Shown piece by piece: positions 26,237 to 35,230 of a DNA stretch of 64,000 nucleotides. The notes beneath the pieces are model-generated. The model saw nothing but the letters and a program-made list of their open reading frames with translations, was not told the DNA's origin and searched no databases. Origin of the DNA: Streptomyces sp. R41 (lineage in GTDB: Bacteria > Actinomycetota > Actinomycetes > Streptomycetales > Streptomycetaceae). The stretch's first letter is position 1, and the number at the start of each line of letters is the position of its first letter. The stretch covers positions 3,348,001 to 3,412,000 of the forward strand of contig NZ_CP163443.1 of the NCBI RefSeq assembly GCF_041053055.1, read 5' to 3'. Both the position numbers and the translations under genes were made by a program.

Positions 26237-28250
26237 CCGCGCCGCCCTTCACGGGTTTCATCGGCGTCCGGGGCCGCGGGCCCTGGAGCAGATAGGTCAG
26301 ACCGAAGCCCGCGCCGACGACGGCCGCGCCGCCCACCGCGTCCAGCACCCAGTGGTTGCCGGTCGCCACGATCGCGGAGACCGTGAAGAACGGGTGCAGC
26401 AGTCCGAGCGCCTTCATCCACCACTTGGGCGCCAGGATCGCGATGACGAGCCCGCACCACAGGGACCAGCCGAAGTGCAGCGACGGCATCGCCGCGTACT
26501 GGTTGGTGAGCGCGGTCAGCGTGCCGTAGTCCGGCTTGGAGAAGTCCTGCACGCCGTGCACGGTGTCGATGACGCCGAGGCCCGGCATCAGGCGCGGCGG
26601 GGCGAGCGGGTAGAGCCAGAAGCCGACGAGGGCGAGCAGGGTGGCGAAGCCCAGCGCCGAGCGCGCCCAGCGGTAGTCGGCCGGGCGGCGGGCGTACAGC
26701 ACGCCGAGGACGGTGAGCGGGACGACGAAGTGGAACGACTCGTAGTAGAAGTCGAAGAAGTCCCGCAGGAAGCCGACCTTCACCACCGCGTGGTTGGCCC
26801 AGTGCTCGATGTCGAGGTGCAGGAACCGCTCGATGGCGAGTATCTGGTCGCCGTGGTGTTCGGCGGTGGCCCGGCCGCCCGCGTTGGTGCCGCCCGTCGC
26901 CGCGAGCCTGACCTGCTGGTAGGCGGAGTAGCCGACGCGGATCAGGAGCAGTTCGAGCAGCAGGTTCGGGCGGGTGAGGACGCGGCCGAGGAAGGGGAGC
27001 AGCGGGACGCGCTCGAAGCGCGTGGGGACGGGCTGCGCGTACTCGGTGGGGATGGGCTTGCGGTAGTACTCCGAGGTGCGGGACAGGAACGGCACGACGG
27101 TGGCCGCGGCGAGCGCGGCGAGCAGCACCACGTTGTCGCGCAGCGGATAGAGCGCCGCCATGTTCGGCAGCATCATCTTCGCGGGCAGCGTCATGACGAG
27201 GATGACGGCGACGGGCCACATGTAGCGGTCCGAGGTCTTCCGACCGACCCTGCCGACGACCGCGAGCAGCACCCACAGCAGCTGGTGCTGCCAGGTCGTG
27301 GGCGACACGGCGACCGCGACACAGCCGGTGAGCGCGACGGCGAGCAGCAGCTGCCCGTCCTTCGCGTAGCGCACGGCGCGGCGCAGGCCGAGGACCGCGA
27401 CGGCCGCGCCGAGCAGCAGGAACAGGCCGATCTCCAGCGGACCGGTGAGGCCGAGCCGCAGCAGCGCCCCGTGCAGCGACTGGTTGGCGAGGTCGTCCGC
27501 GTTCTTGCCGAGGCCGACGCCCGCCAGGTGGTGCACCCAGTACGTGTACGAGTCGTGCGGCATCGCGGCCCAGGCGAGCGCGGTGAGGCCGGCGAAGGTG
27601 ATCCCGGTGGACCGGGCGGCGCGGCGCCGCCCGGTGAACCAGAGCAGCGGCGCGAAGAGCAGCACGGCCGGCTGGAGCGCCGCCGCGAGGCCGATCAGCA
27701 CGCCGCTGGCGCGCTCGCCGCGCACGGCGAAGCAGCCGAGCAGGACGAGCAGCACCGGGATGATGCTGGTCTGGCCGAGGTAGAGGGTGTTGCGCACCGG
27801 CAGCGACAGCATCAGCAGGCTGATCGCGACGGGCGCCGCGAGCAGCGACGTACGCCGGCTCACGGGCTGCGGCAGGGCGCGCGCCGCGACCAGGCCGAGC
27901 GCGACGACCAGCGACAGGGTGCCGAAGGTCCAGGCCCAGCCGAGGGCCTGCTCGGCGGCGCGGGTGAGGGGCTTGAGGACGAGTCCGCCGAAAGGTGTGC
28001 CGGTGAACTGCGTCGAGTCGTACAGCGACCCCTTCACATGCAGCACGCCGTTCGTGCCGACCCAGGTCTCCAGGTCCGTCAGCCGCTCCCCCTTGGGCGT
28101 GCTGAGGACGACGGCAACCTGCCGTATCGCCAGGACAGCGGCGATCAACCACAGCCCGATGCGGACCGCGCGCAGCCGTTCCCTCGCCGTCTCGGCAGCC
28201 CCCGTCCCAAAGGCATTACCCGCTCGTCCGCCGTGCTCCACATTCGCCAC
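26190..28250 (-). CDS. Fusion of GT87-like mannosyltransferase and PAP2 phosphatase/transferase
   Basis: A 686-aa membrane protein. Residues ~20-400 resemble GT87 polyprenol-phosphate-mannose mannosyltransferases (TDLETWVGTNGVLHVKGSLYD, GTPFGGLVLKP, VSPTTWQHQLLWVL). Residues ~410-660 form a PAP2/inositolphosphotransferase-like domain: AMPSLHFGWSLW and GNHWVLDAVGG carry the His/Asp phosphatase residues. A single chain could glycosylate and process a lipid-linked intermediate of the envelope. The GTG at 28250 has GGAGGG nine bases upstream. Its end overlaps the convergent gene at 24551. Confidence 0.85.
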   Translation of the reverse strand: MANVEHGGRAGNAFGTGAAETARERLRAVRIGLWLIAAVLAIRQVAVVLSTPKGERLTDLETWVGTNGVLHVKGSLYDSTQFTGTPFGGLVLKPLTRAAEQALGWAWTFGTLSLVVALGLVAARALPQPVSRRTSLLAAPVAISLLMLSLPVRNTLYLGQTSIIPVLLVLLGCFAVRGERASGVLIGLAAALQPAVLLFAPLLWFTGRRRAARSTGITFAGLTALAWAAMPHDSYTYWVHHLAGVGLGKNADDLANQSLHGALLRLGLTGPLEIGLFLLLGAAVAVLGLRRAVRYAKDGQLLLAVALTGCVAVAVSPTTWQHQLLWVLLAVVGRVGRKTSDRYMWPVAVILVMTLPAKMMLPNMAALYPLRDNVVLLAALAAATVVPFLSRTSEYYRKPIPTEYAQPVPTRFERVPLLPFLGRVLTRPNLLLELLLIRVGYSAYQQVRLAATGGTNAGGRATAEHHGDQILAIERFLHLDIEHWANHAVVKVGFLRDFFDFYYESFHFVVPLTVLGVLYARRPADYRWARSALGFATLLALVGFWLYPLAPPRLMPGLGVIDTVHGVQDFSKPDYGTLTALTNQYAAMPSLHFGWSLWCGLVIAILAPKWWMKALGLLHPFFTVSAIVATGNHWVLDAVGGAAVVGAGFGLTYLLQGPRPRTPMKPVKGGAVSTKEPVPVTGRTPS

Positions 28251-28675
28251 GCCCCGCGGCCCTCCCGCCCCGTTCGTCCCCTGCGTCCCACGTGTCCCAT
28301 ACGCCGGTCCCTCTCAGGACCCTATGAGGCTCGCACTGCCCCCGTCGAGAGACGCAGGCAACCCCCTCTTCACCTGACGTCCCCCCGCCTTTTGTCCGGA
28401 TGACGATAGTGCGCGCACGGTTCGGTTCCCCCCTCGCTCCGCGACATAGATCACAGACAGGCCCACGAAAGCGGGCCCCCAGCCGCCGCATCGCACCTGC
28501 GTACGCCGCATTCATTCGCGCTGTGCGCCGAGTCGCGTACGGCACGTAATGCCGATGTGTGCCCCTATGGTCACTTTTCGGCCCACTCCCGAGTGGGTCA
28601 CGTTCCCGCCCCCCGGGCGGTCACGTCCCCGCCCTCGCATGGGCCATGTCCCTGTCCCCGACGAAAGGCACGCCC

Positions 28676-30055
28676 TTGCCGTCCGCCACAGCCGTCGCAC
28701 CCGTCGTCCCGCGACCCCGGACCCCCGCACCGCCGGAGGCCACCGTCACGGACCCCGCTCTGGTGAAGCGCGCCGTGAAGGCCGCCGCCCTGGGCAACGC
28801 GATGGAGTGGTTCGACTTCGGCGTCTACAGCTACATCGCCGTCACCCTGGGCAAGGTCTTCTTCCCGTCCGGCAACCCGACCGCGCAGCTTCTCTCCACC
28901 TTCGGCGCCTTCGCCGCGGCCTTCCTGGTCCGCCCGCTCGGCGGCATGGTCTTCGGCCCGCTCGGCGACCGCATCGGCCGCCAGAAGGTCCTCGCGCTCA
29001 CCATGATCATGATGGCGGCGGGCACCTTCGCGATCGGTCTGATCCCGTCGTACGCGACGATCGGCGTCGGCGCGCCGATCCTGCTCCTCGCCGCCCGCCT
29101 GGTGCAGGGCTTCTCGACCGGCGGCGAGTACGCGGGCGCGTCCACCTTCATCGCCGAGTACGCGCCCGACAAGAAGCGCGGCTTCTTCGGGAGCTGGCTG
29201 GAGTTCGGCACGCTCGCGGGCTACATCGGCGGCGCGGGCCTGGTCACCCTCATGACCGCCCTGCTCTCCACCGACGACCTGCTGTCCTGGGGCTGGCGGA
29301 TCCCGTTCCTGATCGCGGGCCCGATGGGCATCATCGGCCTCTATCTGCGGATGCGCCTTGAGGAGACCCCGGCGTTCGCGGCGGAGCTCGAGAAGGCCGA
29401 GGCCGACCGTCCCAAGGTGCCGCTGCGCGAGATGATCACCGGCCAGTGGCGCGCCCTGCTCCTGTGCATGGGTCTGGTGCTGGTCTTCAACGTCACCGAC
29501 TACATGCTGCTCTCCTACATGCCGAGCTATCTGACCAGCGAGCTCAAGTACGACGAGACGCACGGTCTGCTCGTGGTTCTCGGCGTGATGGCGCTGATGA
29601 TGATCGTGCAGCCCTTCGCGGGCGCCCTGACCGACCGGATCGGCCGCCGTCCGGTGATCGCCGCGGGCTGCGCCGGATTCCTGGCCCTGTCCGTCCCGGC
29701 CATCCTGCTGATCCGCCAGGGCAGCCTGCTCGCGGTCGCGCTCGGCATGGGCGCCCTCGGTCTGCTCCTGGTCTGCTTCACCGCCGCGATGCCCGCCGCG
29801 CTTCCCGCGCTCTTCCCGACGAAGGTCCGCTACGGCTCGCTGTCCATCGGCTTCAACGTCTCCGTCTCGCTCTTCGGCGGCACGACCCCGCTGGTGGTCA
29901 CGGCGCTCATCGGGGCGACCGGGAACATGATGATGCCCGCCTACTACATGATGGCCGCGGCCGTGATCGGCGGCGTGGCGGTGTGGTTCATGACGGAGTC
30001 GGCCGGACGCCCGCTGCCGGGCTCGGCCCCTTCCCTCGAGCCCTCGGCGCGCTGA
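28676..30055 (+). CDS. MFS metabolite:H+ symporter (ProP/MHS family)
   Basis: A 459-aa, 12-helix major facilitator. Signatures are GNAMEWFDFGVYSYIA, GDRIGRQKVL between helices 2 and 3, RLVQGFSTGGEYAGA, and DRIGRRPVI in the second half. The metabolite:H+ symporter group imports osmolytes (proline/betaine) or organic acids. A TTG at 28676 preceded by AAAGG was preferred over the ATG at 28646, which lacks a ribosome site. A long hairpin follows the gene. Confidence 0.9.
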   Translation: MPSATAVAPVVPRPRTPAPPEATVTDPALVKRAVKAAALGNAMEWFDFGVYSYIAVTLGKVFFPSGNPTAQLLSTFGAFAAAFLVRPLGGMVFGPLGDRIGRQKVLALTMIMMAAGTFAIGLIPSYATIGVGAPILLLAARLVQGFSTGGEYAGASTFIAEYAPDKKRGFFGSWLEFGTLAGYIGGAGLVTLMTALLSTDDLLSWGWRIPFLIAGPMGIIGLYLRMRLEETPAFAAELEKAEADRPKVPLREMITGQWRALLLCMGLVLVFNVTDYMLLSYMPSYLTSELKYDETHGLLVVLGVMALMMIVQPFAGALTDRIGRRPVIAAGCAGFLALSVPAILLIRQGSLLAVALGMGALGLLLVCFTAAMPAALPALFPTKVRYGSLSIGFNVSVSLFGGTTPLVVTALIGATGNMMMPAYYMMAAAVIGGVAVWFMTESAGRPLPGSAPSLEPSAR

Positions 30056-30077
30056 CCTGGAACCGCTGACCTGGAAC

Positions 30078-30133
30078 CGTAGCCTCCGTCGTGCCGTCTG
30101 AGACCCTGTCCGACGGCACGACGGAAGGCTACG
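30078..30133 (+). terminator. Long hairpin after MFS gene and abutting the DUF2330 start
   Basis: CGTAGCCTCCGTCGTGCCGT pairs with ACGGCACGACGGAAGGCTACG with a single bulged base (about 21 bp). It lies 23 bp after the MFS stop and ends 4 bp before the next ATG. It may therefore terminate the MFS transcript and also cover the ribosome site of the next gene. Confidence 0.8.
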
Positions 30134-30137
30134 GGGG

Positions 30138-31283
30138 ATGTTGCGCGAGATACGGACGCGTTGGTCGAGTTTCGTACGGGGGCGCGTACTGGCCGTCGTA
30201 CTGGCGCTGTTGGGGATCCAGCTCGGATCGCTGGTGGCACCGGCGTACGCCTGCGGGTGCGGCGCGATGATCCCGGACAGCCAACGGCACGTCACGGTGA
30301 ACCGCGAGCTGTCGGCCGTCCGCTGGGACGGCCGACAGGAGCAGATCGTGATGAGCCTGACGGTGACCGGAGACGCCCGGAAGGCAGCGTGGATCATGCC
30401 GGTCCCGCACCGGGCGACGGTGAAACTGGGCGACAGCAAGCTGTTCGACCAGCTCGGCGCGGCGACCGCGCCCGAGCACCGCACCCGCCACTACTTCTGG
30501 CCGGACAACGGCGACTGGCCCTTCACCGACGACACCGAGAGCGGCGACGCCGCCCCGCGCGCCGGCGCGAGCGCACCCTCCGTCGGCGTCGTCGGCCGCG
30601 AACGCCTCGGCCCCTTCGACGTCGCCCGCCTCACCGCCACGGACTCCGACGCGCTCGGCGACTGGCTCGCCGACAACGGCTTCCAGCTCCCGTCCCGCCT
30701 GAACGAGGCGCTGCGTCCGTACGTCGACCAGGGCTGGGAGTACGTGGCGATCCGCCTGGCCCCGCAGCAGGCGAACACCGCGCTGGGCGGCACCCTGGAC
30801 CCCCTCCACCTCACCTTCGCCAGCGACGAGTTGATCTACCCGATGCGGCTCTCGCGGCTGGCGCGGACTCCGCAGTCCCTCGGCCTGTACGTCCTCGCCG
30901 AGCACCGCATGGAGCCGCGCTCGGCGATCGGCGGCGACCGGCCGCGGGTCACGTACGCCGGTGCGGTCTACGCGAAATCCGGTCCCCTGCACGAACTGAC
31001 CCCCGACCAAGCGCTCTTCCTCACCGCCATCGACCAGGAGTTCCCGCAGCCGTCGCACATCTCCGGCGACCACGAACTGCGGCGCACGGCGACCGACGCG
31101 ACGTACCGCCAAGTGATCTACGAGGACCGGCTGCTGAAGGTCGGCGGGATTCCCGCGTGGCTGCTGACGATGACCGGCCTGTCGGCACTGGTGATCGTGG
31201 CCCTGGTACTGGGCCTACGGGCCCGGAGGCGCCGCCCGGTGCTGCCGCCCCCTCCCGTGCAGGCACCGCCGCCGATCGGCTGA
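30138..31283 (+). CDS. DUF2330 membrane-anchored exported protein
   Basis: A 381-aa protein: signal sequence (VLAVVLALLGIQLGSLVAPAYA), then CGCGAMIPDSQRHVTVNRE, typical of DUF2330. A large extracytoplasmic domain is followed by a C-terminal membrane helix near residue 350 and a Pro-rich tail (VLPPPPVQAPPP). The function is unknown. The GGGGG before the ATG touches the stem of the upstream hairpin, so the ATG choice is only moderately sure. Confidence 0.85.
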   Translation: MLREIRTRWSSFVRGRVLAVVLALLGIQLGSLVAPAYACGCGAMIPDSQRHVTVNRELSAVRWDGRQEQIVMSLTVTGDARKAAWIMPVPHRATVKLGDSKLFDQLGAATAPEHRTRHYFWPDNGDWPFTDDTESGDAAPRAGASAPSVGVVGRERLGPFDVARLTATDSDALGDWLADNGFQLPSRLNEALRPYVDQGWEYVAIRLAPQQANTALGGTLDPLHLTFASDELIYPMRLSRLARTPQSLGLYVLAEHRMEPRSAIGGDRPRVTYAGAVYAKSGPLHELTPDQALFLTAIDQEFPQPSHISGDHELRRTATDATYRQVIYEDRLLKVGGIPAWLLTMTGLSALVIVALVLGLRARRRRPVLPPPPVQAPPPIG

Positions 31284-31392
31284 CGTCAGGAGTGAACTCC
31301 GGGAAACCCGCTGGCAAGCACGCGCACCCGCGACTAGATTCGCCCGCGGCACTGGTTAGCCCATCTAACTAGGCATACGAAAGGCATGGTGC

Positions 31393-32064
31393 ATGAGCGA
31401 GTCGCAGCTCTGGAACGACGTCGACGACTACTTCACCACCCTCCTCGCCCCCGCCGACGACACACTCACCGCGGCGCTGCGCGACAGCGACGCGGCCGGA
31501 CTGCCACCCATCAACGTCGCCCCGAACCAGGGCAAGCTGCTCCAGCTCCTCGCCCAGATCCAGGGCGCCCGCCGCATCCTGGAGATCGGTACGCTCGGCG
31601 GCTACAGCACGATCTGGCTGGGCCGCGCTCTCCCGGCCGACGGCCGCCTGATCACCTTCGAGTACGACGCCAAGCACGCCGAGGTCGCCCGCGGCAACCT
31701 CGCCCGGGCCGGCCTCGACAAGATCGCCGAGGTGCGGGTGGGCCCCGCCCTGGAGTCGCTGCCGAAGCTGGCCGACGAGAACCCGGAGCCGTTCGACCTC
31801 GTCTTCATCGACGCGGACAAGGTGAACAACCCGCACTACGTCGACTGGGCCGTCAAGCTCACCCGGCCGGGCAGCCTGATCGTCCTCGACAACGTCGTCC
31901 GGGGTGGCGCGGTCACCGACCCGGGCAGCACCGACCCGAGCGTGCGGGGCACCAGGGCCGCGCTCGAACTGATGGCTTCTCACCCGAAGTTGAGCGCTAC
32001 GGCGATCCAGACGGTGGGGACCAAGGGGTACGACGGTTTCGCGCTGGCGCGCGTGATGGCGTAA
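31393..32064 (+). CDS. SAM-dependent O-methyltransferase (caffeoyl-CoA/catechol type)
   Basis: A 223-aa class I methyltransferase of the O-methyltransferase family 3. The SAM site LEIGTLGGYSTIWL is near residue 60, the metal-binding acidic motif is FIDADKVNNPHYVDWA, then LIVLDNVVRGG. It would methylate a catechol-like hydroxyl with Mg2+. The ATG at 31393 lies just after a short A/T-rich stretch (CTAACTAGGCATACG) that may hold its promoter. Confidence 0.92.
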   Translation: MSESQLWNDVDDYFTTLLAPADDTLTAALRDSDAAGLPPINVAPNQGKLLQLLAQIQGARRILEIGTLGGYSTIWLGRALPADGRLITFEYDAKHAEVARGNLARAGLDKIAEVRVGPALESLPKLADENPEPFDLVFIDADKVNNPHYVDWAVKLTRPGSLIVLDNVVRGGAVTDPGSTDPSVRGTRAALELMASHPKLSATAIQTVGTKGYDGFALARVMA

Positions 32065-32077
32065 CCGCTGCCGGGGT

Positions 32078-32473
32078 TCAGGCCTCGTGATAGAAGCCCA
32101 CGTTCACGGTGCGCGGGCCGGTGCGGTCCTGGATGACGAGTTCTCCGGAACTGCCCGCGGGGAGCTTGGCCGTCCCGCCGTACGGGAGCGTCTGGGCCGG
32201 CTGTCCGGCCAGCGTCAGCCGTACCTCCGAGGACGGCTCGGGGTGGGAGCCGCGCAGCCAGGTGACCTGCCACGAGCCGTCCGGGCCGCACAGGAACTCC
32301 AGGTGGACCCGGGACACGAACAGCCAGTCGTCGGGGGTCGCGAGACGGCACACGGCCCGGTCCCGGCCCACCCGCAGCACGGCACCCGGGTCGCTCGGTG
32401 CGTCGGCCATCAGCATCCCGGCCGTCGCACCCGCGTCCGCCCCGGCTACCGAGGCCATGGTGAGTTCGAGCAC
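32078..32473 (-). CDS. FHA-domain protein
   Basis: A 131-aa protein that is almost entirely a forkhead-associated phosphothreonine-binding domain. VLRVGRDRAVCRL supplies the Gly-Arg, FVSRVHLEF the conserved Ser-Arg-x-His, and the rest is beta-rich. It presumably recognises a Ser/Thr-kinase substrate. The GTG at 32473 is preceded by AAGGAG with 6-base spacing, better than the internal ATG at 32458. It is convergent with the methyltransferase. Confidence 0.8.
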   Translation of the reverse strand: MLELTMASVAGADAGATAGMLMADAPSDPGAVLRVGRDRAVCRLATPDDWLFVSRVHLEFLCGPDGSWQVTWLRGSHPEPSSEVRLTLAGQPAQTLPYGGTAKLPAGSSGELVIQDRTGPRTVNVGFYHEA

Positions 32474-32592
32474 GTGCGCTCCTTCGTGTCGTACTGGTCC
32501 AATTGTCCTCGCGCGGAGCGCCGTTGGCGCACCGCCGCCGCATGATAATTCGACCGATCGCCCCGCCGTGCGACCTCCGGCACAATGGACTC

Positions 32593-32997
32593 ATGACCGA
32601 GCGCAAGCCACCTGGTGTCAGCTTCGAGTCCTGGGTCGACAAGCAGATCCGTGACGCCGAGGCGCGCGGCGAGTTCGCGGAACTCCCCGGCGCGGGCAAG
32701 CCACTGCCGGAGGTCACCGACACGTCGTACGACGAACTGTGGTGGATCAAGCAGAAGATGGCCCGCGAGGGGCTGTCCGTGCTCCCGCCGTCGCTGGCGC
32801 TGCGCAAGGAGGCCGAGGACGCGCTCGCCGCGGCGTCCGCCGCCCCCTCGGAGCGGGCCGTACGCCGGATCGTGGAGGACATCAACACCAAGATCCGCGA
32901 GATGATGTTCAAGCCCCCGCCCGGGCCTCCCCTCGGCCTCAAGCCGTACGACGTGGAGGAGATCGTCCGGGAGTGGCGCGAGCGCCGGGAGAGCTGA
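32593..32997 (+). CDS. DUF1992 (DnaJ-like central domain) protein
   Basis: A 134-aa protein with the DUF1992 signature: SWVDKQIRDAEARGEFAELPGAGKPLP near the N-terminus, then DELWWIKQKMAREGL and IREWRERR-like helices. It resembles the conserved domain of DnaJC28-type proteins; its role in bacteria is unknown. It is divergent from the FHA gene (119-bp gap) and followed by an exceptionally long terminator stem. Confidence 0.92.
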   Translation: MTERKPPGVSFESWVDKQIRDAEARGEFAELPGAGKPLPEVTDTSYDELWWIKQKMAREGLSVLPPSLALRKEAEDALAAASAAPSERAVRRIVEDINTKIREMMFKPPPGPPLGLKPYDVEEIVREWRERRES

Positions 32998-33008
32998 CCT
33001 GTCGACGA

Positions 33009-33052
33009 GTGAGGGCCGCGCCCCGGGACATGATCCGGGGCGCGGCCCTCAC
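33009..33052. terminator. 18-bp perfect-stem terminator
   Basis: GTGAGGGCCGCGCCCCGG pairs perfectly with CCGGGGCGCGGCCCTCAC around an 8-nt loop, between convergent genes. Confidence 0.9.
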
Positions 33053-33080
33053 TGCGGGTACCGCCGGTTCTGGGGCGTGC

Positions 33081-33887
33081 TCAGAGTCGGAGCAGGCGTT
33101 CCGTCATCTCGCGGTAGTCCCGCAGGGCCAGCCGGAGGTCTTCGGTGGTCGGGGTGGCCTTGTCGCCCGACTGCCAGGACGTCCGCAGCGTGCGCCGGCG
33201 GTGGGTCACCGCCTCCGTGAAGCGCTCGGCCAGCTCCTCCAGCAGGTGGTCGGCCTCCTCCACGGCGTCCCGGGGGCCGTCGACGAAACCGCCGAACGCG
33301 TGCCGCAGTCGCAGCGAGAACTTGTCGCACTCGTCCTGGGGCAGCAGACGAGAGTCGTGCGGGGCGGGGGTCCGACCAGGGGTGCCCACGCCCCCGGTGG
33401 CCGTCGCATCGCCGGCCGGGCGAGGTGCGGCGGCGGACTCGCGCCCGCGCACCGCACCCACGGCCTCGCCAGGCGTGGCACCGGGACGGTCCCGCTCAAA
33501 CCCGCGTGCCCTCGCGCTCTCGCCGGGCCTGCCGACGGTGCCGGGGCGGTCCGGTCCTCGCCCGCCGCTCACGGGCTCGCGGGCGGGGGTCTCACGAACG
33601 GGGGTCTCGCGGGCGGGGGTCACACGGGCGGGGGTCACACGGGCGGGCGTCTCGCGGGCGGGGGTGTCGGCGCGCTCCTCGGGCGGGATGCCGGGGCCGG
33701 GGCGGCCCGGCTCTCCCCCGCGGCCCGCCGCACCCTCGCCCGTCATGGCCTTGCCGGACGCAGGAGCCGCTCCGGCCGCCTCCGGGCCGCCCACGCGGCC
33801 TTTCATGGCCTCGCGACGCCCTGTCCGTTCGGTGCCTTCCGCGCTTTCGGTGCCTTCAGTTCCGTCACTCGATGTCCTGTCCTTCAC
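33081..33887 (-). CDS. Hypothetical protein with TPAR repeats and a domain shared with its neighbour
   Basis: A 268-aa protein, mostly disordered (Gly/Pro/Arg/Glu). Residues ~75-105 contain ETPARVTPARVTPARET repeats encoded by an 18-bp-scale DNA repeat. The C-terminal ~85 residues look folded and helical (CDKFSLRLRHAFGGFVDGPR, DAVEEADHLLEELAERFTEA). The motif FVDxPRxAVxEADxLLxEL also occurs in the gene just upstream (33893), so the two are diverged paralogous domains in one operon. GTG 33887 follows GGGGAG; a TTG overlapping the upstream stop (33896) is an alternative. Confidence 0.65.
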   Translation of the reverse strand: MKDRTSSDGTEGTESAEGTERTGRREAMKGRVGGPEAAGAAPASGKAMTGEGAAGRGGEPGRPGPGIPPEERADTPARETPARVTPARVTPARETPVRETPAREPVSGGRGPDRPGTVGRPGESARARGFERDRPGATPGEAVGAVRGRESAAAPRPAGDATATGGVGTPGRTPAPHDSRLLPQDECDKFSLRLRHAFGGFVDGPRDAVEEADHLLEELAERFTEAVTHRRRTLRTSWQSGDKATPTTEDLRLALRDYREMTERLLRL

Positions 33888-33892
33888 CTTCC

Positions 33893-34582
33893 TCAACTCC
33901 CCTTCGCATGGCGCCTGGTGAACGCCCACGGCAGGTGGCCCCGGCCGTCGGCGGAGGATCCCTCGGGGCGGGGGGCCGGCTTCGCGGAGTCGGACGCGCG
34001 GTGACGCGGGGTGTCGTCCTGGCGGACCGGGGTCACCAGGTCCTCGAAGAGGGCGCGGGCCTCGATCATGGCCTCACGCATCTCCTCCGTCCCGGCGCGG
34101 CCCTCCTGGGCCCCGTCGGTGCGGACCTGCGCGACGCGGTGCACGCGGCGGTAGCCGTGGACGTGGTGTCCGTGGTGGACGGAGAGCGCGGCGACCTGCT
34201 CCTCGTAGCGGCCGCCGTCGGGGAAGCCGCGCGCACCGGCCAGCTCACCGAGCAGCCGGTCGGCCTCGGCCACCGCCTCGCGCGGCGAATCGACGAAGCG
34301 TTCCTGGGCGGCCGTCCAGCGGGCCGCGTACTGTTCGCGGGCCGCGGGCTCCAGCGGCCGCTCGCGCAGCTCACCGTGCCTCTTCACCCGCTCGGCCAGG
34401 TCGCGTTCGGCGGCCTTGGCGTCGCCGTCGTGCCGGGCGACGGTCCGGTCGTACTCGGGCCCGAAGCGCCGCCGCAGGCTGCGCCCGCCCTGCGGCCTCC
34501 GGGCGAGGAGGGTCAGGGCGGCCGCGACAACGACGACGGCCGCCACGATCACGATCAGAGCGATGATCACGCCTGTGGACAT
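33893..34582 (-). CDS. Membrane-anchored hypothetical protein, paralogous domain to neighbour
   Basis: A 229-aa protein with one N-terminal membrane helix (GVIIALIVIVAAVVVVAAALTLL) and a cytoplasmic, charged helical domain: RRRFGPEYDRTVARHDGDAKAAERDLAER, then FVDSPREAVAEADRLLGEL and a His-rich HHGHHVHGYRRVH. The arrangement is common in Streptomyces proteins of unknown function. ATG 34582 follows GGAAGG. It lies upstream of and almost overlaps the 33887 gene. Confidence 0.75.
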   Translation of the reverse strand: MSTGVIIALIVIVAAVVVVAAALTLLARRPQGGRSLRRRFGPEYDRTVARHDGDAKAAERDLAERVKRHGELRERPLEPAAREQYAARWTAAQERFVDSPREAVAEADRLLGELAGARGFPDGGRYEEQVAALSVHHGHHVHGYRRVHRVAQVRTDGAQEGRAGTEEMREAMIEARALFEDLVTPVRQDDTPRHRASDSAKPAPRPEGSSADGRGHLPWAFTRRHAKGS

Positions 34583-34661
34583 GGATGCCTTCCGGGGTCT
34601 CGACCCGACGGGCCGGTTCCCGGGCCGGGTTGCCCGGAAGGCGCCCCTCAAACGGGGTCCG

Positions 34662-35144
34662 TCACGGGGCGAAGCGCCGCAGCCCCGTCACCGACCACAC
34701 GGTCACGATGCGCCCCTCCTCCACCTGGAACAGATCGATGCCGCTCTTCGCCACGGCGATCCCCGAGTCGTCCTGCCGTGTCACACACCAGCGCGACGCC
34801 ACGCTGCCCTTCCCGACGTCGACGAGCGGGGTGCCTTCGACGGCGAAGCGCACTCCGGGGAGCGACGCCCGGAAGGCGGCGATGTAGTCGACGATGCCGC
34901 GCGGTCCGTGGAGGGTGTCGGTGTCCGCGTTGTCGGGGTCGTTGCCGAAGCGGATCCGGAAGTTCGGCGCGAGGAAGCCTTCGGGATCGGCGAAGTCGCC
35001 GTTCCACAGGGCCGTCCAGCGTTCGAAGAGCGCGATGCCGGTCGCCGGGGTGAGGGCGGTGCCGGTCGTGGCGTTGTCGGTCGCGGTCTTGTCGGTCGCG
35101 GTCTTGTCGGTCGTGGCGTTGTCGGTCGTGGTCGTCGCTGTCAT
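34662..35144 (-). CDS. SnoaL/NTF2-like polyketide-cyclase-fold protein
   Basis: A 160-aa protein. After a Thr/Asp-rich, repetitive start (DKTATDKTATD, encoded by 18-bp repeats) comes a ~125-residue NTF2-like fold: ALFERWTALWNGDFADPEGFL, PRGIVDYIAAFRASLPG, DSGIAVAKSGIDLFQVEEGRIV. Such proteins are often small hydrolase/isomerase-like or binding proteins. It lies downstream of the WYL regulator, which may control it. An upstream ATG (35186) would add 14 residues. Confidence 0.82.
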   Translation of the reverse strand: MTATTTTDNATTDKTATDKTATDNATTGTALTPATGIALFERWTALWNGDFADPEGFLAPNFRIRFGNDPDNADTDTLHGPRGIVDYIAAFRASLPGVRFAVEGTPLVDVGKGSVASRWCVTRQDDSGIAVAKSGIDLFQVEEGRIVTVWSVTGLRRFAP

Positions 35145-35230
35145 GGCTGTCGCCGTCCCTGTCCTTTGGTGCGGAGTTCGTGGCATCAGCCTCGTACGGG
35201 TGCGCGACACCCCTCTGTCGGTGATTGCCG

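Noticed and set aside
26352..28403. Long plus-strand frame opposite the GT87-PAP2 gene
   Set aside because: Its translation is Arg/Gln/Gly-rich without domains, the usual shadow of a high-GC gene; the minus strand has helices and motifs.
28569..28630. Three GGTCAC-type direct repeats before the MFS symporter
   Set aside because: Spacing (27 and 23 bp) and flanks vary; too weak to call an operator.
28598..30484. Minus-strand frame across the MFS symporter and DUF2330 start
   Set aside because: Crosses a terminator and two genes; translation is shadow-like.
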